DNA of 64,000 bases from Tubulanus polymorphus (lineage: Eukaryota > Nemertea > Palaeonemertea > Tubulaniformes > Tubulanidae): the NCBI RefSeq assembly GCF_964204645.1, contig NC_134027.1:4204485-4268484 (forward strand), written 5' to 3'. Below are positions 12,508-25,300 of the stretch, piece by piece (position 1 is the stretch's first letter; each line of letters opens with the position of its first letter). The translations under genes and the position numbers were made by a program. The notes below the pieces were generated by a model. It saw nothing but the letters and a program-made list of their open reading frames with translations, did no database searches and was not told the origin of the DNA.

Positions 12508-15500
12508 TTATTCGTCCTTTTCAGAAGTTGGAGAGCAATTCATCACCAGTTGAAGGAATGTAGTAACTTTGTCTGAGAAATAAAAAGCAAACATATAACA
12601 CCATATACTAGTAAATGAAGTCAGTTTAGAAGAATACGATTTGGGAGAGATGAAATATTTGAAGATATATTTTTATGAACTCACCACAGCCAGGAATCTG
12701 CAGTTTGAAGTATACGAACGGAACATAAAAGATTATTCCACCGATAACGAATAAGAACGCATACAAAAGTTCAATCTGTGGATCTTGCACAATCGGGGCG
12801 ATGACGAGATATAATGAAATAAGTAGCATGATGACAGCAATAGGAATTGGACACTGAAAATATTACAGAAAACATAGCAACTGATATTGTGCATCTGTTC
12901 TCCTAGAAATTCTCAAAAATATGCATATCAGCGTAAGCATTTCAGCGCGTGTATTATCTAACATTTAAATATAAATGTACTTAGATAAGAACATTGAAAA
13001 CAAACAGATCTTTCCGAATTTCGCACACGTATATTTCAGTCTATCCATACCTTGTAAGGCCTGTGTACATCTTTCATCGTGTATCTGAGAACCAGAAACG
13101 CGATCATTGTCAGACCGTAAAACAACCATGCAGTAAAACTGAAGAAATCGATCAACGTGAAAATATCTCCAGGTATCACCATTATTATTGCAATAATTGT
13201 CTGAAAAATAGATGATGAAGCTTAGAATTTGTATCTGATCATGTCTCACTTCGTTTCCAGCATTAAAAAAATGTTTTCTAAAAACAAAAACATAAGTTGA
13301 AACCCTTTTTACTGGAGAAGCGTTACTTTCATTGGGGAAATTTAACAAACGAAACAATTTCATAATTACTTATGAGGGCCGTGTCTTTTAACGGGCTGAT
13401 TTAGTTGTAAATAAGTCGAAGATTATTCTCCGGTTTATTGCAAAATATCAAGAATATCCATCGTTCAAAAAGTTCATTGAATTTATACAACGAAACCTAG
13501 CGCTTGACAATCATAATCTGAAACGATCACTGAATGATATACATGTAAATGTATATTCACCGTAAATACGAGAGATGGTAACGGTGTGAGTTGTTTTACA
13601 TGAACCATAGATAATATATCCATAAGATGACCCTTTCGTGCTGCAGCGTATATCAATCTAAAAGTGAGAAAACGATTGTAGTCAAATAATGTGTTGAAAA
13701 ACTCAAATAATCTACTGAAAAATATATGAAATAATCAGAACTATAAGAATACATTATAGGTAGAATACGGTTATGAGTAAACTCGAGTGAAATGAAAAAA
13801 GGACCGTCTTACCTGGCTCCGCTAAATGTTGATCCATTACATGCTCCAAATGTTGACATTGCTACTGATAGTGGAATTATCCATACAAATGAGCCAAGAA
13901 CATCTTTTCCCCATGTCTGAATAAAGATGATCAACATTTTCTTATAATTTTGAGAATGATTACAATTAATTAATTATCTTTAGTATATTTCAAGGCATTA
14001 AATCCGAAGGTAACCTAGAGTCCTCCAAACCGTTAGATATCGGATCGGAAACTTACCACAGCAACAGCACTTGATTGTAAAACCTCTTCTTTAGACATGA
14101 CGGAAAAATAAGATACATTGACGAGCAAATAAACAACCGTCACCAGTGGAATTGCTATCATTATAGCACGAGGGAGATTCCTATAAAGAAAAAAACAAGC
14201 AACTCATGGAATCTGACTTGATCGACTCATTTTTTGTCGTAGGGCTATCATAATTCAGTATCTACTGGACTGTTAGGCTTCGTGATTTTTATTCAGAAGA
14301 GCCCTAGGAAATATGTTCACTTACTTTTGTGGATTCTTCATTTCCTCGGTAACATAGTTCAGGTTATTCCTAAATAAAGAAATGACCCAATAATCATGAT
14401 TGTTGTCAACGTTGCAATAAGTGATACACCATGTTGTTTGTTTACCTACCATCCGTCATAGGCCCATAGACCACTGTAGAACGCTAAGGCTATGGATGTA
14501 GGATTAGTACTTGAATCTTTGAAGCCTTCTGCCAAATACTGGGTATTTCCTAAAATATTTATATTCTAACCACTCGTCGAAGAACTCGCCCGTAATAGAA
14601 GTATCCACATACGACATACAAGGACACTCATGACCTAAACTATAATTTGTACTGAATGCAGAATGATTTTTACTGGAAATGATTTGTGAAATATGTGGAA
14701 TTTAAAAAGTGTTATCAAAGTGCATGCTTTTAAAACAAAGGATTCTTTGCTCCACGGCATATGGAGCCATTGCACGCCGTAAACTGGGACTGAGTTCATT
14801 CAACATTTCGTTTTTAAATCACGGTGAGTCAGATAATTTCTCCTTACAATAATGTACTTAATTTTATTAACACACCTTGTGCCAATTTTACAATTCCACC
14901 AACGGCAATGATGATTAATGCAATAAACTTTGCTATCGTGAACACAACTTGCACTCTGGCCGCTAACCTTACACTGTATGCGTTGATAGACGACACTGTC
15001 ACTAAAATAGAGAAAAAATATTCGTAACAAGCATTTGAGAAATAGATCGTAGAAAAACCCAATAAGGAAATACGTTCCTGTCAAATTTCAAGCGTCATTC
15101 AATAGATACTTCTTCCAACGAAACAAACTTACAAATACATGCAATACATATCGACTTCACAATGAACACCGGTGGGCCACAGTCGTCGAAAAATGGCTCA
15201 GAAACGTACGTCGCAAACGCCAGTGCTATCACAGCAAACGACGATGGCTTAAGAACGATAACAGAAATCCAGGAGTACAAAAATGCTGGAATGGGGCCGA
15301 TAAACTTCTGTAGCGGGCCAAACGCGTCGTACAAATATGCGAATTCACATCCTGACCTCGTTATTAAAGTTCCCAGTTCGGCATAAACTAATGAACCTGT
15401 ATATTATAGAAACAAAACTTCACATTATGAATCCATCGATCGAATCTTAAAAAGAGAGTAAGATGATTTCATGAAGTGTCCTGACCCAGCATAGATATGA

Positions 15501-16227
15501 TTCCACATCCAAACCATATACATAAACTCGATCCAACTGAGCCGGCTTTAGTTATTACTCCAGTTGGCGATATGAAAATTCCAGACCCTGTAGTAATTAA
15601 GACAGAAAATAGAGCAATATCTGAATTAAGTACGTCAACAAAAATCCATAGAAATATTAAGAAGTTCTCTACTAGTTATGATAATGAAGTTCAATTGCTC
15701 ATATCACTCATTACTAGTCATTACGTGTATATATATCTTGCAATACCTACCAATCATAGTACCAACAATGAAGGACACACCGCTAATAAGACCAACTTCT
15801 TTCTTTAGGGCAACGGTTTCTTTTGATTGTAGTTCATCATTTTTCATGAGTTCTGATTCAGACGTGAATGGGCGTAGTCGTGTTCCGTTTCCTCCGTTTA
15901 TATCATTTTGAGAGTCAGATTTATAAGCTGCACAATACATACGTATTATCTATTAATCTAATGCATTAGTATATGAATTTTGATTTACAGTGCGCTTTGG
16001 ATGGTATATCTTCAGACGTGGTTTTATTAAGTATACCGATTGCTTAACTCCAAAAAGGTAACGACTGTCTAAAGCCCAAAGCGTTTCTCCGTTGCTGTGT
16101 GCTTTGGGCTTAAAATATCGACGGATTTCTACGCAACTTTCGAATTTCAAAACGAATATATCTCTCAATTCGGTTAAAACATACCTTCATTATCCCGACC
16201 ACCAGTCTCTGGAAGATCAACAGCCAT
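12508..16227 (-). CDS. SLC7 (LAT/y+LAT-type) amino-acid transporter light chain, copy B
   Basis: Same 13-exon structure and exon lengths as copy A: 16185-16227, 15751-15927, 15486-15587, 15133-15396, 14876-15001, 14450-14549, 14325-14369, 14057-14180, 13813-13916, 13561-13657, 13051-13200, 12685-12853 and 12508-12572, again 521 residues with no disruption. TM1 reads GLISGVS...GTMIGSGIF; the heavy-chain cysteine lies in [10 protein letters not shown]6 reads [17 protein letters not shown], the Asp-bearing form that also occurs in b0,+AT-like members, where copy A has Gly. The C-terminus [10 protein letters not shown] resembles the short amphipathic end of LAT proteins. Both copies look functional, so the pair may differ in substrate or in expression. 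Transcription is in the same direction, with copy B upstream. Confidence 0.93.
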
Positions 16228-17540
16228 TTCAGAATCCGGATCGTCACTGATGATCCTCAAACCAAGCAATTTGCAGTACTATAGTGGGGAACAGTACTGC
16301 CAATGCGCGGGTCTCTAATAAACGTTGAAACAGGTCGGTAAATATTCAATAGCCTCTGAATAATTTGCGTTCTATGTAAATGGCTCTCTTGAAATGAAGC
16401 GTACATAGAAAGTTCAGCGCAAACTATTGTTTACCATAAAAACCGAAAAAGAAAATAGGTCTAATTTTAGATTACAAAATCAAGGTATATATAGTGAATA
16501 AATCATAAACATGATTAAAGAGAGACGAACGTTTTAAGACATTCGATGAATATATATCTGTATAGCAGTCACTTTTCTGTGAATTTTCAAGCAATTTCGC
16601 TGTCATACGGTTCTTCGAAATAAGAAGTATTTAAGTTTTTACAACTTTGACTTCTTGAAACTCTATGTCTCTTTATTCAACGTTTTAAACCCAAACGTTG
16701 AGAAAATATCGCATACAACCAATTTGAAACACTGTACCACATTAATAAATTCGAAAACATTAGAAAAATTACCCGACTCATTCGAGCGACCATATGAATA
16801 TTTTCAATCATATTTTTTCCATCAGACAACCAACTCTCTCTACTTTTGAGTGATTAATGTGACGATTGTTAAACTATTATAACCTGTTTTAGAATCTCCT
16901 TCCTTTTCACAAATATTGCATTTGTGAATCTTGAAGAATGGTGTCTTGTGCAGACGGAGAAAAGCGATAGTCGAAACGAATAAGGCGCGCGTTGAAGTCC
17001 GCCAAACACTGCGACTACGTGCGACCAGAAGAGACTCGGGCCTATCGTTGGAACCATCGTTTTGATTTGCTAAAAACTTATGATTCAGTGTATTGTAGTT
17101 TTGCGTTAGTTAAGAGAACCATAAAATTAAGATCCCTAGATTTATTTTGTAAAATCATGAACCTAAGAGTGCCCCCCAGTGTTCGGCCGCGGGGCCGCGT
17201 TATGTTTGGCCGGCCGTCGTTTATCTGAAAAAATTTCGCAGTGAGGCAAGGGCAATGTTACTGAATCCGATTGTGCCGATTGGAAGAAGTACAGGTGGGG
17301 GCAGTTACTGGGGTTTGTGGGGTTTCGAGTCCTGGGCTCCGACCGATGGTCGACATTAAAATCGATTCCGATTCCCATTCCGCGTATTACTTTCTACTGG
17401 GTTTGGTCGACTCTTGATCCGTATTTTAGCGCAATCTATTCTATTAGTCACATGATGAAAATATGGCGAATGTTATGATGTTTCGACGTTACACGTCAAC
17501 TTTAGTAATGATAAATTGAAGAGAGGCGTCTTATTTTAAA
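16228..17540. other. Intergenic region between transporter copy B and TRIQK (divergent starts)
   Basis: No coding exon found. 16228 to about 16400 is duplicated 5' flank of the transporters. The rest leads into TRIQK and contains a small GC-rich block at about 17180-17220 (ggccgcggggccgcg and ggccggcc), unusual in this AT-rich window and a candidate promoter or CpG patch for TRIQK. Confidence 0.5.
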
Positions 17541-18086
17541 ATGGGCCGTAAAGATGCCACTTCGGTGGGGGCAGCAAACGCTTCACGCAAAGACACAAAG
17601 CTCATGCCCGTTGACAGTTACAGGAAAAAGATAGGTTCGAAATAGAACAAAGTCTACGGACTAAAGTGGCATCCTTTTTTTTTATAAAAAGTGGCATCCT
17701 TTTTTATAAAGTAAAACCCCGGCCTGAAAGTCTACTTTTGAATGAGGATTAACGTGAATGTCTTTTTTATCCAGGGAAACAAGATTATATGAAAAGTAAG
17801 AAAGAGATGAAAGCCATGAAAAAGAGAAAAGAAGCTAAAGAATCATCCATGAAAATATTGGTAATTGATATATATTATATATTATATTATATATATTAAT
17901 TGATAAGTTATGCATCTTTTATCTGTGCTAGTGAGCTAGCTGCTAAATAGATGTTGTTACTCATTTTAGGATGTTCTGTGGGTGCTGCTGGCATTTCTAG
18001 CTACAATAGCTGGAGTGTATTGCTTCTTGTATTTATATCTTACTCCGTCTCAAGGAAAGGAAATTCCAGTTCATGAAAAAACATAA
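17541..18086 (+). CDS. TRIQK: TRIQK, triple QxxK/R motif-containing protein
   Basis: Three exons, 17541-17634, 17775-17860 and 17970-18086, splice in frame to 98 residues (the vertebrate protein is in the mid-80s). The start MGRKDATS and the core PVDSYRKKIGKQDYMK match the conserved TRIQK N-terminus with its QxxK/R-type spacing. A single hydrophobic helix follows (VLWVLLAFLATIAGVYCF), then a short polar tail. TRIQK is a small membrane protein of the endoplasmic reticulum, conserved from invertebrates to mammals, with no well-established biochemical role. In intron 1 an imperfect duplication of a gtggcatcc(t)n unit lies at about 17664-17710, and intron 2 has an AT-rich imperfect palindrome. 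I recognised it from sequence memory, with high certainty. Confidence 0.93.
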
Positions 18087-21000
18087 TGATGTTTTTTCAG
18101 TAAGAAAGAACTTCGTAAATGATGTCTTGAACGACATATCTTGAAAGGTTACTGGCAATGCTTGGAATTTTCTGCATCCAAATGTCTTAATATTAATTGC
18201 CTCTCCGAACTGTAGTTATTGAAATGCGTGTTAAAAATATCGTGGGACCAAAAACTGTAAAATAGTTGTGAAAACTGCTGATAAAAACATCTGTGCATCA
18301 CATAATTTTAATTGTTGCAGGTGCTATGAACTACTTAGGTTTATATCAGGAATGAAATGCCTGTTTATTGCTCAAGTTATTAAACTTATTACTGGCAGCA
18401 TCCAGAAAAAAACGTGCCTTAGGTTTTATTGATCAATTAAAATAAATATTTGTTTTGTGCATTAGGCAACTTCAGTGTTATTATGTGGTCACACACTTCT
18501 TCATGGTGTTTTTGTTTTCATCCATGAAAGTAGTTTTATTGCAAAAATGAGAATAATAAATGCAAGGTTATCTTCATTAATCAGTTGTTTTTCAAATTCT
18601 ATGGAAGAATATTTCTCGTTTTGTTTTAATATCTCACTTTTATCCGTGTGATGAACTGGCCTCGTTGCCAACAGATTTTCATCAAGATGAATCAACAAGG
18701 CTTCCCTAAACAATTGCTAGCATATACCGCCAATTGAAAAAATAAATTACCAATGTACTAATCATTGTGGTTAAACTAATAATGTGTTTATTACAGTGTA
18801 CTCATATCATAGCATGTTACATTGAATAAAATATCTACAAATTGTTTGTAACAAGTCGACCAAGCCATAGTGTCTATGTTACTGAAAATCTACAAAAAAC
18901 ATCACATGCCAAAATAGCCAAGGAAAACAGATACTACAGTGGAACCTCGTTATAACGAACTCGGATACAACGATTCATCGGATATAACAAAATATAGAAA
19001 TTTGTCCCAAGTAAGAACATTTTAATTAATTTCATACTGGATATAATGAACTTTCGGTAATAACGAACATATTTTCTGGTCCCGTGAAGTTCGTTGTAAC
19101 GAGGTTCCACTGTAACTCCTGCCGTCAACTAATTACAAGAAATATTGATTTTCAAAATGTGCAGTCCACAGGAGAAATAAATATATATGTATCACAGACT
19201 GGTTTTACACTAAGAAAAACAAATTTTAGAACACAGTGAAGAAACTAGTATCTTGCACTTTACACCACGGCTTTAAAAACAATCTGAATTTTTAACATGA
19301 GGTATATAATTTTAAATCAAAAAGTATATGAAATTTGTATGGTTCTGGATAAAAGCACAATTTGTACACAACATCATGTTGTTTCTGCAAATCATCGCTA
19401 GTCGTCATAAAATGTGTTTGTAGCTACTTTATAAACAGACAAGCCTAATAGGTAATGTTGTTTAAGCATGGGCTTTAAAGAGTCCATGGTTTTATTAAAT
19501 TCTTAAAATTCTTATGCATCACAGTCAATTGATAGCTATAACTGCTATAATGACAGCTTCATAAATTGCATACCACTTGACCAATCAGATCTAGTAATAC
19601 GAAATCACTTACAGATATGAATGTCACATAACACAAGTTTCGGGTTGATTAAGTCTCCTGGCCAGTAGGATTTCTCAAGTTATAGGAAACTACCTGTCTA
19701 TGATATTAACGAAGGTGTCTTCAAATTATCAGTAGTTTGGCAGAATGAACAAAGGCAATAACAATACATGTAGCAACATAGACATGAATGTAGACATATT
19801 ATAGATGTGTACATAAACCATGCAATTGTTTACATTTATAGTATTTTTATGAAATTACAATATAACAATGGAAGTATATTTACACACGAGTGTACACTCA
19901 AATTTTACAGACACTCACTTTAAGACAAAGGAATTCATACTTTACTATTAAATATATGGAAAATATGTCATGCAAATTATTCGTCACATATTATTCTAAG
20001 AAAATGTAGAATGAATGAAATATTTTGGCAATAACTACGCTCAATACATTTGGATAAGATACAATATAATTCATTAGTTAGATCTTCCCTTGGTGCATTT
20101 ATAACTCAATATCTTGACATAAGAAAACTCATTTTGAATCAGCGCATTGTAGCAACTAATCAAGTATAAGTGAGCTTTTGATTGATTTGTTATAAAAGAC
20201 TTTAGAATGGATGGATTTTCAATATATCTCATTATGGTATTATAGTTGTGATCATGTATGTATGTTGATGTACCAACATCATCTGGATGGACAAATTGCA
20301 TTTTTATGGATGGACTATTAAAAGCCAGCACTAAATACTCTGCATTACTAAATTTGTCTGAGGATGGATTCATTATTTCACAAGTTTGTCAATGTTATCA
20401 GCAATTTACACACTTTAAAAAGGGTTTTAAAAAGATTCACATTTAAAAAGGAGGCATGACATGTATCTTAGTCGAGCATCATTTTGAGTCTATCAGAGAA
20501 AAATGATAATCAACTTTTGAATAATAAAATCAATAACTAATCACTATAAAAATAGTAAGTCAATCTTTAAGTAAACAGCTGATTATGCATTTAAATGGAC
20601 GGTATTTGATATTCATAAGTAGTTGTAATTGTATAATCATTTTCAGTTACAAATAGATTATAAACAATGAACCCAGGTCACACCACTATTTCATTGACAG
20701 GGTGCTTCATTACATTTAGATTAAGGCTCATCGAAATTTAAATTTCTGGTTCAAAAGTGTGACTAAATTTATAATCATTTTCTAATGTAAAATATACACT
20801 ATCTACACAGCATGGTTGACTTATCAGAAACAAACTGAAGACCACTGGCAATGAAAGATCTTATCTGAATGCCTAATCCCATAAAATCCAACAATGAAAC
20901 TGGGTTTCTACATTCCCATTGACCAAGTTGTTACATAATAATAGAAAAAACTATAGATTATCCGATTTCGGCATAGAAAGCAAATCTCCTTTCTTGTTGG

Positions 21001-22353
21001 ACAGACTATCATATAGATACACAGCAATTTAATATTTTAATCAGTTTAGCTCAGATGGTTCACTAATATAACTAAAACAACGGCATATTATCACGTAAAT
21101 ATACATCGATAATGATAAGATGATGATGACGATGGCAAAAAACAATGAGTGTTTAATAATTTATATACGATATGATATATAAACCTGACGAAGATATAAT
21201 ATCAGAGATGCATGAAGAATCAGATATAATGTCGTCGTCTCTTTCAACATAAACAAAACAAGTCAACAATAAATACATGTACACAGTAATCCAGCACGCA
21301 GCATATGTACAGGCTGCCATGTAAAAATATCACAAAAACACCTCTTAAACGTTGTTATTATGAGCACTCAGCTAAATTGAAGTGTGAAAATAGAATCAAA
21401 ATCACACAATAAGCTGTTTTTGTGTAAAAGGTTGAGGAGATCACACTATTAGCACAGGCAGTCAGTTGTCCATTTTAACAAGTTTAACCCCCTTTTCTAA
21501 TATCTAAGTGATAACAAGTCAAATGGTTCAACTATTAGAAACCATTGCTAATAGTAATCGCTGATATTCCAGTTGTGATTTTTGGCGGTTGTATAACTGA
21601 TCATAGTCAAGTGAAGGAAAGTTTATTAACCGTGTCAATTAGTACATGATATAATGCAGTACTGATAGTTCATTCAACTTATTGAACATGCCAGTAGGTA
21701 TTAAGTCAAAAATCAACAGTTGACAACCAGTTTTTATACATGTAGGTGGCAGCACCCTGTCACTGTATTGTATAGAGAAAACCACTCCTGAATGGTTCAA
21801 GAATAACTACAGGATAGCCTTTATAAATAGATTCATTCAAATCAGATTTCTTTTTGAGCTGATATCTCTAAAACTTTGTATGAACATAGTGACGAATACC
21901 CCGCCTTGTATTATTGAGGATATAATACCCCAGTTGCATTAAATAAATCGAAGTTTGTTTGAATGTTTTAAACATGAAAACTGACTGAAACAAAACTAAC
22001 GCAGCGTTGCCAATCACAGTCTAAACAATCTCCAATCCAACAGCTAAATTCATCTTGAAATCCAGTTGACTTGTTATCACGTATCTGTGAGGTTAAATGC
22101 TAACAAAAGACAATTGCTATAAACCTGAGGAGATCCAACTGGACTTAGCGAGTGCTTAATAACGCTTTAATAAAATGGAGGAGGACAGACCAACGAAACA
22201 TGGAAATATCGTTTTCAAAAATCCTGAAGCTTCAATACTGAAATAGGTGTTTGTTGATCATCCAATCTCTATACAACGTACGAATTATTGAAATCCGTAC
22301 CGTCTTCATCAAGTCCATAAAGAGTCTCAATAATTCACTAACAACTTCAACAC
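18087..22353. other. 4.3-kb non-coding stretch between convergent TRIQK and CIBAR1
   Basis: No exon-like open frame with proper splice signals on either strand. It holds TRIQK 3' flank (aataaat at about 18440) and probably the CIBAR1 3' UTR on the minus strand, plus one MITE at 18937-19112. The rest is AT-rich sequence in which I see nothing. Confidence 0.6.
18937..19112. mobile_element. pogo/Tigger-like MITE, full copy
   Basis: 176 bp bounded by inverted ends cagtggaacctcgttataac and its counterpart gttgtaacgaggttccactg, flanked by TA on both sides (18935-18936 and 19113-19114), the target duplication of Tc1/mariner/pogo transposons. There is no coding capacity. A second, truncated copy sits at 35752-35884, so this is a family in this genome. 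Confidence 0.88.
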
Positions 22354-25300
22354 CTATCGACGATATTTACTATACGATTCATCATCTTCATCTTCATCAT
22401 CAATATCATCATCATCGTCATCGTCTTCATCATCATCGTCATCATCCTGAAATAAAGCAAAATAATTTTTGGTAAAATGATTTTTTTAGAAATTATTTTT
22501 GGTATAGATAGATTAAAATACAACATCTTATATATTCTTTTAATACAAAAAACAACCTCGAATTTTTTCCTGAGGCCAAACCTCTATTTGTCTATTTATG
22601 TGCCACGTTTGGTTAATGAAATCTAATAGGTCCTAATGATCATATTGTATTGACGACCTTTCAGAGAATAGAATGCTTTATCTACACCCGAAACTGATCG
22701 ATTGTCAAAAGTGAAATTCAGTAGACGAACCTCGAATAGTCATGATTTCTATTCAGACAACTGTAAATAGTCGTCGCAATCTTTTATCTCTCGTTCGTTT
22801 CAAATAAATAGGTTTCATATACATATACATATACCTGAGTAAATGATCAGAGCATTCTAATGACAGATTGATTAATGGTTTAAACAGCCGGGCAATCACC
22901 GTTTTGTCTTTAACATCATTAGATTATACCGGTACTGAGAAAACTTGGTAATTTGGAGAAATCATTCCGATACTCCATCATGGTACATATAATACAACTC
23001 GAGATACGTATCAAATTCAAATGAGCAAATCTTAGAATTGATACTAAGTTATGACCAACTTGCAAAAATCTTGAGATATAACATTCAAATGAGCAAATCT
23101 TAGAATTGATACTTAAAATAGAAATTACGACCAACTTTATCATAAAACCATCCAAGGGCTATAATACAGGGCTACAGAAAGACGTTTTTAGTATTAGTAT
23201 TCACTATGCGTGAATAATGTCCTTTTATTGAAATGTCTGAGAAAAACACTCAATCATTACGAAATCAAAACAATCAAGGCTTCTTCGGATTATTGTTTTT
23301 TTTTTGTCTCAGTACAAATATCTAAATCAGGGCCATAAAACTTCAAGAGACAATCATTAAAACTGACAGAGAAATAATATACCATTGTATAAAAACAATC
23401 TAAAGTCTTGAGAGCTTGTGGGAAAATCTATTCAAACCGGTAGACATTTTGAGGCCAAGGTATCCAAGTTAATATTCCAAACTAAATCAGTTGTTTGTAG
23501 CGCAATCACTATGAATATGAGACATTGGACAGATTTTAGACAAAAATAAACTTATCATTCAATAAAAGATCCAAATTGATGATGAAAGTGCCACAAAAAT
23601 CTTCATAAATCATATGAATAGAAAACATGAAATTCTTTCTCAGCACGAAGCATTCCTATGAAAAAAATATAAATCGGATAAGTGGGCCCACCAACCGGGT
23701 TCAAGGCCGATTCCATGGTTTCTGTGGATGAAAAACACCCCGAGAAGGACACGACAGTTGTTGACAAAAACAAGTTGTATTACTACAAGACCGACATGCC
23801 GGTAGATTAGGTCAAAATATGTAATAACTTGCTATCAATGTTAATCAGTTTTGACGAACACATTTTCGTCTCATGTAGAACACTAGTGAATGAATTCACG
23901 GTTACACGATTTTCTGTATGTGACATACTGTTAAAAGGAGTGTGAAATAAAATCTCTCAACAGGAGATCAGTACGAACACACGCACATTCATATTCTATA
24001 AATTCCCACACGATGACGACTTAATGCATTTCTAGATTACAATAGACCAGAAAAAGATCTTGTCTGAAATCCTCTTTTTTCGATTTGTTCTTATATACTT
24101 CTGAAACAGCAAATATCTGATCAATGCAATGCTGAATCCATGCAGTTAACTGTTGTAGTGGCGACAATGAATGAATCAAGTGATCTATCCATTCTAATCT
24201 TTAATTACTAATTGCCCAAAAAAGTGTATATAATGTCAATGAAAAGCAATAGTTTTTAGTAATCTTATATTTGACACATTTGTCTAATAAAAAGATGAAT
24301 GCATTACCACTTCAGAGTGGTCTACAGGTTAAATGGACCATGCATATTCTAGAAAATGTCAACAATTGCACATTCCTCAAAAGATTGTCATACTATTGAC
24401 AAAACTCATGCAAGCAACGCACGATCAACCCACACATGTATAAAAGGTATTGCGATAATGCATGAAGATTTTTATCGGAACAAAAAGTGTTAAGAAAACA
24501 AATAAAATAGATAATGGACATTTTACAGTGAAAAACGTAACCAGGTTAGCTCGCTTGGGGCAGTACTACTGTAGTAGCGTGGCAATGTCTTACATTCGTA
24601 CAATACTTACCTATTATTTCATAGTTTGACATGTGGCGACTGTAAATGGATTTGATTCCGAACTTTATTCATAATTCATTAGAGCATGAAAAGGAATGCA
24701 CCTTGTCAAATGACTTCTATTACAGACATGTTTTTAGGAGATCAAATCGTCTAGATTGAAATTGAGCGGAAAAATTGCATTACCCATAGGAAGGGAATTT
24801 CCCATCTTATTTGAAGGCCAGATAGCAGTGCCCCCCGCCCGACAATTTCTTTCTCATGGTAGCCAATTTTTCCCTGAGTTTTCGCTGACTTCTCCCTGAC
24901 ATGCACGTTGTTTTCTCTGACTTGATCTTCTAAAAATCCAATCGATTAATAGTCAAATATAAAAGACATAGATGGAAACTGTTGGATTTTATATACGATC
25001 TAGCAATCTCAACATATTTCCCTGATTTTCGCTTTTCACAAAATTCCCTATTTCCTAACTTTTTAAAAGAAAATAAAATTCCCCGACTTTTGCTGATTTC
25101 CAGGTAAATGGCCACCGTATGTTTTAGTGATCCTGACTAGTTCTATAGCGAACAGTTACAGTTGAATGATTTCTATAATATGCACATTTCTGTTACTCAT
25201 TCCATGAAAGATAACGAGGGTCACTAGTGCATGACACACTTGATGAATAACAGAAAAACCTCAAAATGAACTCGGAGGGTCATGTTGTTGAAAAATAACA

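Larger units (their letters stand above)
7190..16650. repeat. Tandem segmental duplication, unit about 4.9 kb, containing the two transporter genes
   Basis: The stretch from about 7190 to 11500 is repeated from about 12110 to 16400, including 3' flank (ccgctcgcac... at 7200 and 12117), all 13 coding exons in the same order, most introns and part of the 5' flank (cgcgggtc, then ctaataaa, at about 11348 and 16307). Identity varies strongly along the unit. Between the copies, 11261-12507 holds an (aat)n microsatellite's flank, a short (ct)n tract and no other gene that I can see. Confidence 0.93.
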
